Positions 36,101-48,100 of a DNA stretch of 64,000 bases are shown here, one piece after another (positions within the stretch are counted from its first letter, which is position 1; each line of letters opens with the position of its first letter). A model generated the notes under the pieces. That model was not told the origin of the DNA. It ran no database searches and saw only the letters and a list, made by a program, of their open reading frames with translations. Location of the stretch: contig BROG01000108.1 in assembly GCA_030159075.1 (NCBI GenBank), positions 1,403,501-1,467,500 on the forward strand, given 5' to 3'. The translations under genes and the position numbers were made by a program. The stretch comes from Atrina japonica. Its lineage: Eukaryota; Mollusca; Bivalvia; Pterioida; Pinnidae.

Positions 36101-39100
36101 CAACACAATTCTCAGTAGCTTACTAGCTATCATCTACACAATTCTCAGTAGCTTACTAGTTATCATCTACACAGTTCTCAGTAGCTGACTATTTTTCAAC
36201 ACAATTCTCAGTAGCTTACTAGTTATCATCTACACAATTCTCAGTAGCTTACTAGCTATCATCTACACAATTCTCAGTAGTTGACTAGTTATCATCTACA
36301 CAATTCTCAGTAGTTTTCAACACAATTTCATCTTACTACAAATTCTCAGTAACTTACTAGTTATCATCTACACAATTCTCAGTAGTTTACTAGTTATCAT
36401 CTGCACAATTCTCAGTAGTTGACTAGTTATCATCTACACAATTCTCTGTTGTTGACTGGTTATCATCTACACAATTCTCAGTAGCTTACCAGTTATCATC
36501 TGCACAATTTTTATTATTTTACTAGTTATCATCAACTCAATTTTCAGTAGCTTCCTAGTTATCATCCACACCATTCTCAGTAGTTGACTAGATATCATCT
36601 ACACAATTCTGAGTAACATAAAAACCTGTACTGAAATGATGACACACACCTAAGTAACATAAAAACCAGTGCTGATGACAATACCTATGTACTGATAATG
36701 ATACCTAAGTAACATATGCTGAAACATGACCATAGGTAAGTAAACATAAAAAAACAGTACTGAAATAATGATACACACTTAAGTAACATAAAAACCAGTG
36801 CTGAAATAATGACACATACCTAAATAACATAACATAAAAACCAGTGCTGAAATGATGATACCTACCTAAGTAACATAAAAACCAGTGCTGAAATGATGAC
36901 ACATACCTAAGTAACATAAAAACCAGTGCTGAAATGATGACACATACCTAAGTAACATAAAAACCAGTGCTGAAATGATGACACATACCTAAGTAACATA
37001 AAAACCAGTGCTGAAATGATGACACACCTAAGTAACATAAAAACATAAAAACACCTAAGTGCTAAAAACCAGTGATGATAACACATACCTAAGTAACATA
37101 AAAACCAGTGCTGAAATGATGACACACACCTAAGTAACATAAAAACCAGTACTGAAATAATGACACATACCCTAAGTAACATAAAAACCAGTGCTGAAAT
37201 GATGACACATACCTAAGTAACATAAAAACCAGTGCTGAAATGATGACATACCTAAGTAACACCAGTGCTAAGTAACATAAAAATAACATAAAAACCAGTG
37301 CTGAAATGATGACACACAACATAAAAACCCAGTAAATAGTACACATAAAAAATAACATAAAAACCAGTGCTGAAATGATGACACACACCTAAGTAACATA
37401 AAAACCAGTGCTGAAATGATGACACATACCTAAGTAACATAAAAACCAGTGCTGAAATGATGACACACACCTAAGTAACATAAAAACCAGTGCTGAAATG
37501 ATGACACACACCTAAGTAACATAAAAACCAGTGCTGAAATGATGACACACACCTAAGTAACATAAAAACCAGTGCTGAAATGATGACACATAGCTAAGTA
37601 ACATAAAAACCAGTGCTGAAATGATGACACATACCTAAGTAACATAAAAAAACCAGTGCTGAAATGATGACACATACCTAAGTAAAGCATAAAAAACACA
37701 GTGTCTGAAATGATGTAGTACACCTACCTAAGTAACATAAAAACCAGTGTGGTGAAATGATGACATTCCTACCTAAGTAACCATAAAAAAATGGCAGTGT
37801 CTGAAATTTTATGCAGAGTGCTCTACCTAAGTAACATAAAAACCAGTGCTGAAATGATGACACACATACCTAAGTAACATAAAAACCATCTGCTGAAATG
37901 ATGACACCTACCTAAGTAATTCATAAAAAAAAAAAGTGCTGAAATGCTGGACACACACCTAAGGGGTAACATAAAAACCAGTGCTGAAATGATTATTTAT
38001 TACACACACCTTTGATAGTATCAAATAAAAACCAGTGCTGAAATGATGACACAAAGTTCCTAAGTAACATTAAAAACCAGTGCTGAAATGATGAAAACAC
38101 CTAAGTAACATAAAAATTATCAGTGCTGAATATGAAATGACACACACCTATAGTAACATATCTCAAAAAAAGTTCCTGAAAATGATGACACCTACCTAAG
38201 TAACATAAAAACCAGTGCTGAAATGATGACACCTACCTAAGTAACATAAAAACCAGTGCTGAAATGATGACACCTACCTAAGTAACATAAAAACCAGTGC
38301 TGAAATGATGACACCTACCTAAGTAACATAAAAACCAGTGCTGAAATGATGACACCTACCTAAGTAACATAAAAACCAGTGCTGAAATGATGACACCTAC
38401 CTAAGTAACATAAAAACCAGTGCTGAAATGATGAAAATCACAGATTTTGGGGAATAAGTAACATATAAAAACACATATGCTGAAATGATGACATTTAGCT
38501 AAGTAACATAAAAACCTAAAAATGTGCTTAAAGGTGATGGGGTACCTAGCTAAGTAACATAAAAACCAGTGCTGAAATGATGACACATATCTAAGTAACA
38601 TAAAAACCAGTGCTGAAATGATGACACATACCTAAGTAACATAAAAACCAGTGCTGAAATGATGACACATACCTAAGTAACATAAAATGGTTTTACAGTG
38701 CTTTTTAGAAATGTGATGGACACATACCTAAGTAACATAAAAACCAGTGCTGAAATGATGACACATACCTAAGTAACATAAAAAAAACAGTGCTGAAATG
38801 ATGACACATACCTAAGTAACATAAAAAAAAAATTCAGTATATGTGAAATGATGAAAACAAACCTAAGTAACATAAAAAACCAGTGCTGAAATGATGACAC
38901 ACACCTAAGTAACATAAAAACCAGTGCTGAAATGATGACACATACCTAAGTAACATGAAAACCAGTGCTCCTCTGTTCGCTCATCAATTTGTGGTCTCAA
39001 TTTTGGGCCTAAAGCAATCAGCATACACACTGGTGTCTGTACATCACCCTGAAGTAGTAAGAAAATATATAGTGTAGAATCAGAAAATTTTGTTGTGGTT

Positions 39101-42100
39101 TTATTTCATTTATTCCATGTTTTCATTCATCAACAAAATTTAAACCATGATGAAATTTTACATATCTTATACCTAGTAATAGAAACAGTTCCTTTAAAAC
39201 AGGATCTTAATTTCAACAAATTTATCTTATATTTAAAACAACAAAATTTGAACACCACAAAAATTTCTGATTCTACACTATGTAAGTTTCCTATATATGT
39301 AGTAAAAATGTTGTAATTGGGGTGGGGTGTGTGTGTGTGTTTAATTTCGCTATATTCACGACCATAGAAAATACTGCAAAATTAAATACTCGTGAATATA
39401 ATATCTTATACTTATAAAGCATCAGAAATTTTAATTCGTAACCAATCAAAATTAGAAAGATTATTACCAATCAAAATTTGTTCATTTAAACAGACATTGT
39501 ATACAGGAATCACAAAATGTTTATAACCTTTACTTCAGAGCTCTGTGTATAAAGTGCACTCATGAAATACCAGTAGTCAATACACAGTAGAGCAATGCAT
39601 GAGATTAATAACTGAATGTAAAACAAGACAGATACTTCCTATTACACTTCTGTGTTGGATATTGGATATTGTCTTGCACGGAAATTAATACCTGTCAATA
39701 ATGACAAGTTCAGTTGTAGGCCTACTTAGTTTTTTGGCAGTTGCCTTTTGTAGAGTATTTAATTACAGATATTTTTTTTTTTTACAAATGTAGGGCCTCC
39801 ATGGTTGAATGGTTAGAGCATCATACTTTGAACCATGAAGTCTCTCACTTCCAGTCAAAACATCAGGATTGTTAGAGCCAAACTCCTGCTGGAACCTAAG
39901 CCGATTTTTGTGAGAAAGTTTGCCAGTTTACTTGCAGCAAGCTGGTGGTCGTCGCTTCATGGGTACATCATAACCTGGTTCTCTATTCCGCCATTATAAA
40001 CTTGTCGCCATCATATAGCTGAAATATTATAGAGTGTGGTGTAAAACAAAAATGAAAAACAAAAATTCAACAGTAAAAATTAATAACTTACCTTCTCAGC
40101 ATAAAACATCATCATTTCAGCAGCCATGTTTGGAAAACCAAGATCAGGTAACTCCAGTGTGTTTGGAAAGTGGTCAAGACTTCCTCTTCTATATTAGATT
40201 TTGTACAGAGGCTGTTAGATCCACTGTTTTCACTCTCATTAGCACTTATGGTGGGAGAATCGTGACCATTTTGTATATTATCTAGAGGATTGCCATGATC
40301 CTTAATTTCATGTCTAGGTTGAAATGCTTCATATTGTAAAGTCCAATCCTAAAATGAATGAACAATATATAATTATATGCAAATTTATGTAAAAATATGC
40401 AAAATATGTTGCCATCTTGTCCAGTACCTATAACTGATATTACATCTTCACATGAAGCTCACATGTGACAGTATGACTCTGTTGTTGTTTTACATCCCAC
40501 ATTCATTTTGATGAAGATTTGTTTAAGTGTCGCAAATTCTGACTTATGCTATGGACTGATACCAACCAATGGAGGTCTTTTAATTTACCAGACATCCCAA
40601 GAAATGGGACCATGCTTCTTAGTCTAATCAGAAAGTCTGCAAGTTTCAAATCATAGCCAAAAAACTGCCGCCATCATATAGCTGAAGGAACAGAGTGTGG
40701 CAAATCACATGTCTAAAATATTAATAGTGGAGCCTTCTCTTGAGAAATCACCAGCAATCTGCCAACTGAAATGTGGTCTCAAGACTTCAAGACAGTACAG
40801 GTCTCTCCAAAAGAAGTTTTCTCTTACAGGAGGTGGGAGAACGTGAAATTGGTTTTCAGAATGTGGTCTTACATCACAGGTGGTCTTTCAAGACAGGTTT
40901 CACTGTACCAGATACCAAGAACCAAAGAATATCCCCCATGTAAATGGAACACTACCACTAGACCAATGACAATGGTTCATACATAATGTAAACTGCTGTA
41001 AGCATAGTAAACAACAGCTAACCTGTCCTACACCATCTATATTATAAGACGATCCATTATCCTGTTCCCCATATCCAAATAGAAGTTCCCATTCCTCCGG
41101 TGGGTTGATCTGGCCTCTTGCAATATTTGACAAATTTTTCTCAGCATCTTTGTCAGACTCCTCATCACTACAGCCTGTACAAAAACAGGAAGTTAGAAAT
41201 TGGTAAAAGAAATTTCATCAAGTGTTATAGTATACCTGGACATTTTTGCCCCTGGTTATTTTTGCCCTGGTTATTCTCACCCCTGGTTATTTTTGCCCCT
41301 GGTTATTCTCACCCCTGGTTATTTTTGCCCCTGGTTATTTTTGCCCTGGTTATTCTCACCCCTGGTTATTTTCACCCCTTTTCAACAGACAGCACCCGAA
41401 ATCACCAAAGCCTGTCTCCTGGATGGCATGCATATCTGTGCTTTAATTATTTAGCTTGAAAATTTTGGTTTCAATTTTAAATTAACTTTTTCATCTAAAG
41501 GCAAAAATAGCAAAAAATTAAACAGGTGTAAAAATTTCCATGTATACATTTATATTTATTACAATGCAGTTGTATATCGGACAATATAGGTTATTAGGTT
41601 TGTTACACTACAGTCACAGAATTGTGAATCAGACCATCTTCCAGTCCTGTCTAATTTTTTACTGACCGTCAATAGAACCATGGAAGACAGTCATGTGACC
41701 CCTTATATCCAATGAAATGACAGCATTTCAGTCCAAGGCAAAACAAACACATATGCAAAATGTTTGTAAAGATACTTTCATACAATCATACTTTCGGACT
41801 TAAAATCCTTAATCAAATTAATGAGTCAATCATTGTTTAACAAGTATATAACTGAGAATCAGTAGGTTAAACTCATCAATTCTATTGAAAGAAAAAAAGG
41901 GCACAGTCTAATCTGTCAGATATATTGAAATCGAAGGGGAATGAATTTTTCTTCAAATAAGAAATTTTGACTTAGCAATCCAAATTATTTCAAATAATGT
42001 GGGATTTCAATGAAACAGGGTTCCATATAAGTGGGTTTGATTTAATTCAGCCAACATCACTGCACTACATTGTCAACATGTGAAATTGTTTATTAATGAT

Positions 42101-45100
42101 ATCTTGTTTACTTCAACAATCTGATTTCTTAAAATTCTATAAAACTGACTACTGCGACACACAGGATCAGTACACAGATTTATACTTACTCATAAGAGAA
42201 GCTCACCCCTGTATTCGCCATTTATAATCTCTTTAGGGTACTCCACCCAGATCAATAAACAGAATCTACGGTCTACTGTCGGCATAATTTGGCGGAAATA
42301 TCGAAGATATGTGAACAAGTTAATTTTTTGCATGTAAAATTATTATAAAATATTTATTCTAAATCATCCCACACCCCTAGATCGTAATTCTGACAATGGA
42401 CTTAATTTATAATATTCTTTATATACAAAATTGGGCAGGTCCAAATGTGACTTCAGGGGTTGATGAGTTAACAGGAGTTCTGAATTATCTGTAAATGAGT
42501 GAGTCAATAAGAGAAGATCATGAATATTCATGTTTTATCATACCTGAAATATTTTCGCCATTTATAATCTCTTTGTTCCTGTTGCTGTTGTCATTGGGTA
42601 TTCCATCTGTACCTGTAATGAAGTTGAATATTTAAAACATACACATTGTTACAAGACATGAAATACTGTATTACATACATTTAATGATGTTGTTAAAAGA
42701 GGAATTAAATTTGTGTACACAATTAGATAAATAAAGGGCATGTAATAAATACAAAACCACATGTTTCTATCCCTATCATCAGACTGCACTATTGACCCGA
42801 TTGTTGTAGCAAAAGGATTCAACTAGTGCTATGGCCTTGCTCAATCCTTCTGCTGTAACGATCTTGTGCAGCCTGCTGGTACAGATAGAAACACGTGTAT
42901 TTTGTCTATGCATTGATTGTTTTAGTGCAAAGATTTCTTAGTGAGTTACCATTAAAAATAATATAGTATGTTCTGAGAAACGCTACACCTTCGTAAGCTA
43001 CATCTTGTATTGAAAAGTGTCCAAGCCTTCTACATTAAAATCTGCTTTAGTGACCACCTATGTATAAAGACCACTTGGTCACAAAGACTGTTTTTTGCTG
43101 TCCTCAATAGTTCCATTTGTGTACAAATCAACCTGTATATAAAGACCACCTCCCTATAAGACCGGTTTTCTTGTGTCCCTAGGGAGGTCGTTATATACAA
43201 GTTTCACTGTAATTTGGAAAATTTAAATACATAACTGTCACATTAAACTTGTAGATCACATGTATAAATCTGTATTGTTCAAATCTTATATAGTATGTGT
43301 AAATAGATTCTAATCTAATCGAATACTCTGATTTTATTTTATCTAGTTTTTATTTTGAACACACTCATTATCATTACATAAGTACCTGTTTTAAATATCC
43401 CGTTTCGTACCTCAGTCAGCACAAAACTGGTTCTACCGAAGCTATTGTTCGGAATCATATAAATTTAGGGTAGTTTGGCACGAAACTCAGACGAGAAGCA
43501 TTTTAGATACTTTCAGGGCGTAGTCCACTTGCAGAAGTTTATAATTTATTTGCTCTTCTGAGGTAAGTGAATTTATTCAATTATGTTAGTAACTTTTGTA
43601 ATTATTTAAGTAACATTAATAGTACAGTAAATTTGTAGCTAAAATTGATATTAGAATATAGATACATTTGTTTATACTGTTTTATACTATTGAAGTATGC
43701 TATTTACGTTTGTAATAACGATAACACTATCGTATATTTAATGTAAAATAAGTGAAATATATGAATCAATCTATTAAGTATTATTACTGTAGAAATGTAC
43801 AGTAAATAGGGTGTGTATCATTGATTCATTTTGTGTGGAATTATAGTAAATATATATATAGTGTGTAATCATTGAATGTATTTCATTAATTGTGTATTAA
43901 TGTTGTAAAGTATAAAGTACGGAGTGTAGTAAAATATTACCAGTAAATATATTGTGTGAAGTTCGGAAGTATTAACAGTACTGTATGTTCAATACTTACC
44001 TTAGAATAGTGTGTATAAGTGTAATACTTACGTAAATACTATTGTGTGTGGCATACTTTGCATTAAGAGTATCTTTGTTTATTTATACAGGTTTTATTCG
44101 GTTGAGTTTAAAACCATATCAACCAGACATTTCAGTACCTCCGCTAAAGAGGATCATGCCAGATAATAGTGAATGTGTATATTTTCAATAATTAAAGATG
44201 TAAAACTTCAAAAGTGTTTTTTTTTTCATATTTATGCTACAAGCCTAAAGCTCAGGTTATCTTGTGACAATAACAAGAGGCCTAATGGGATTACGGTGCT
44301 CACCTGGCAAATTTTTTCAATTATGCACCTATACAACTGATATTTTCTGTTTACTTACAAGCCTATGACCTTGATCTTTGACCCCATGACCTTGAAACTT
44401 TTACTTTCACAATTATTATTTCCAACAACTTTCTAATATATCTTTGTAAACAAAACGTCAATTAGTTTTTAGTTAATAAGCTATCTGTATAAAAGTGTAT
44501 CCTATCATTTGAAACACCCCTTAGTGGCTCATTTATGAACAGATTTCACTTCATTTGCAATTTTTTAGACATTGACTTAATAAGTCAATTATATCAAATT
44601 TGAAAGAAAACCGATAATTGGTCCATGAAATAAAGGTTTTTAAAGATGCACCATGTTTTTACATTTTTGGTCCCTTTTGGAGCCCCAATGGGTACAAACC
44701 AAATTTGTTCACAAACTTGAAGCCCCTTTCTGGGACCAAGCTGTCTGCTAAATTTGTCCACCAGTTGTTCTGGAAACAAAGTCATTTGAATTGAAAAGGT
44801 AACAGACGAATGACAGACATTGGGGCATAGAAATAGCTCACTTGGCCCTCCAGTCCAGGTGAGCTAAAAATATATTATACACAATTTCAGCAAAATTGGG
44901 ATAAAAACACTGATAATGAGGGAAAACGACAGAAGGAAATTCTAATGAATAAAATATCAAACTTCTGTTAACTACAGCGGAAACCATCTTGAGAGGCCAC
45001 TCTTATAAATGACCACTTGTCTTCTGTGACAACATTCTGAAAACCATTCTGTTAGCTAATCCTTGAAATAAAACCTATTTCAAGAGAGACCACCTGTCTT

Positions 45101-48100
45101 GTAAGACCACATTTCAGTGGCAGATGGGTTGACACTCAAGACAAATGCCACTGTATTGTCTCATAGTATTGATGCATTGCTGTCTTATTGTGAAGTCACT
45201 ATTTGGCACCGCTGTCTCATAGTATTGAACATTACTGGGAACTTTTTGTCTCCTATTGTTAGGCCCTCCTGGGAACTTTTGTCTCATATTGTTGGACCCG
45301 CCTGTGAACTTTTCTCATATTGTTGGGCTCTCTGGGAACTTTTGTTTCATATTGTTGGCCCCTCCTGGGAACTTGTCTCATTTTGTTGGGTCTTACTGGG
45401 AACTTTTGTCTCATGTTGTTGTGCCCTCCTGGGAACTTTTGTTTCATATTGTTGTGCCCTCCTAGGAATGTTTGTTTCATATTGTTGGGCCCTCCTGGGA
45501 ACATTTGTCTCATATTGTTGGGTCCTCCTGGGAACTTGTCTCATATTGTTGGGCCCTCCTGTGAACTTTTGTTTCATATTGTTGGGCCCTCCTGGAAACT
45601 TTTGTTTCATATTGTTGGGCCCTCCTATGAATGTTTCTTTCATATCATTGGCCCTCCTGGGAACTTTTGTTCCATATTGTTGGGCCCTCCTGGGAATTTT
45701 TGTTCCATATTGTTGAGCCCTCCTTGGAACTTTTGTTCCATATTGTTGGGCCCTCCTAGGATTGTTTGTTTCATATTGTTGGGTCCTCCTGGGAACTCTT
45801 GTCTCATATTGTTAGGTCTTATTGGGACCATTTGTCTCATATTACTGGGTTTTACTGGGACCTTTTCTCATATAATTGGGTTTTACTGGGACCTTTTGTC
45901 TCATATTGTTGGGTTTAACTGAGAACATCTGTCTCATATTGTTGGGCCCTCCTGGGAACTTTTGTCTCACATTGTTGGGCCCTGCTGAGAACATCTGTCT
46001 CATATTATTTGGCCCTGCTGTTGTCTCAAACTGCACTACTGGGTACATTAGGATACTTACTACTTTCTTTACGTTTTTTATCATTGAGAGCAGTGATCGC
46101 TGATAGGTCATGTTGCTGATGGGAAGATTTCAAAGAATGAGGAGCAGATGAGAAAAGAACCTTTAACATCCTCCAACTCTGTGCCACCTGACAAATAAAG
46201 AAAAAAAACTATGACAATTCACAAACTAGGAGAGATGAAAAGAGTTGACCTCAAAGTTATCTCCCTTTAACACAATAGAACATTATTCGTTTGATGTACA
46301 TGATGTATCCTAGCTCAGGTTTTGCAGAAATAGATAGGTAATTAAAAAAGTTATTTCTTATGTTTCCATCAAATTTAGAGTGTGAATTAGACACATTTCA
46401 GATTCATTAGAAGTTAAAAAAAAAAGTCAAAATTTGTTTTGATGGGAAGTTTTTCTCTTTAACTGCATTCGGTAAGTTTACCTGGTATCTGTGGTGTTTT
46501 TCTGATAGTCTGGCATTGTGTTCACAGATCTCATCCAGGGGTTTCCCCTTCAAGATGTAATTTTTGGCACAATCCACAAACCACTCCATCCTATGATCCT
46601 GTCATAGAAGAAATTGCTTTAACAATTATCAGGTTAGTTTGCAATTGACAACCCAAAATAAATCCTTATTACCTTAAGTAAGTCTGCAACTGACAAGCAC
46701 TATGACGACCAAAAATAAATTGTTATCACCTTGTTTATTTCAATTTTCAACAAATAATTTCCTGGCATTAGAGAATTACAGAAATTACCAAAACTAAAGA
46801 ATATATAAACACCAGTACTGGCAATCATTTCTCCTTTATACCTGATATTTCATATCCACAATTTTCGACATTATATTAACTTTGATAGAAAAGGTTATGA
46901 ATTTATTGCTATTGAAGTTCTGTTTTCACAACAACAAAAAATTATCATACAAATTGTCTAAAATGTCTTCCCTTGACCTTTTGTTTTGGTATAAATGGTG
47001 ACGTCTAAATCCAAAAACATCTCACTGATTGTTAAAGTATAGCACGGGTGTGGGAGCACCATGACTGACTTGCAAAAATGGCCGTTATAGACAGGTAGCA
47101 TTTATAAAGAGGTTTATTCATAATAAAAAACTAAACAAAGGTTATACATGTATCTGAATGACCTTTATAGGCAGGTGCCCTTTATACAGAGGCAGCCTTT
47201 AATGCAAGTTTGTCTGCTCAAGTCATTGTCTAATTAAGGTCGATAGTGAGACTAGTGGCTGATCTAAAACCGTCAACAGATATTGATAGCAACACAGAAA
47301 AGCACATGTACATTTGTACGGTATATGTTTTAAAATTTAAAATGGAAATATTTCAAGAAATTTCTTTAACGAAAATGATGTACAAGTACTTACCTGGTCA
47401 GTATTGTTGTACACAAACATTTTACTTTTACTGAAAGTCAGAAAATCTTCATTCTTTCCTGGGTCTTTTTTGTGGAAACTAAATCTTCCAAGTTGCCCAG
47501 ATTTAGCTGACAATGAGATAATCAAGATGTTGGTTATGTGTGGTGAATATCTTATATATAAAATAAAATCATAGTAAAGCTGACCAACAGAGACTTATTA
47601 AACAGAGACTTACTATATTATATATTATTATAGATTTAACTCAAAAATTTTTATGTGAATGAAAAAAAAAAAAAAAAATTTTTTCTCCTCAGTGACATGT
47701 AGCGGAATTAATACAATTATAAAGTCAAAACTACAAACTGAAAATTATGCCTGAATACAGTAGAACCTGTCATGAGACACTGTCCCATCTGCCACTAAAA
47801 TGTGGTCTCTGAAGACAGGTGGTCTCTCAAAAGAGGTTTTATCTAAAGAATTATTTAACCAAGTGATTTTCACAATGTGTTCTTAAAAGACAGGTGGTTT
47901 TTCATGACAGGTCCCTTTGACTGTGTTACTAAATTGGTGGCCATTCCGTTTCCATGTCATCTCGAAGTGTGTCCTGCACTTGAATTGAAAGTCACAAGTC
48001 TGTTGAATGAGACTTCTGATCTATGCATTGTGTCCCATTAGATAAGGTATGTTAACAGTAAGTTCTTCATTTTTGTAAATATTCACAACACAGGTTAAAT

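Noticed and set aside
36705..38601. Minus-strand ORFs of 60-99 codons with repeats like VIISALVFMLLRY
   Set aside because: Frame readings of the 41-bp satellite; no start context and no conserved protein.
41118..41459. 113-codon ORF rich in PLVIFAPGY
   Set aside because: Reading of the CCCCTGGTTATT minisatellite next to WDR24 exon 14.
45117..45922. Long plus-strand ORFs of about 200 codons
   Set aside because: They are readings of a 33-bp minisatellite, open in several frames on both strands, with no protein similarity, inside a WDR24 intron.
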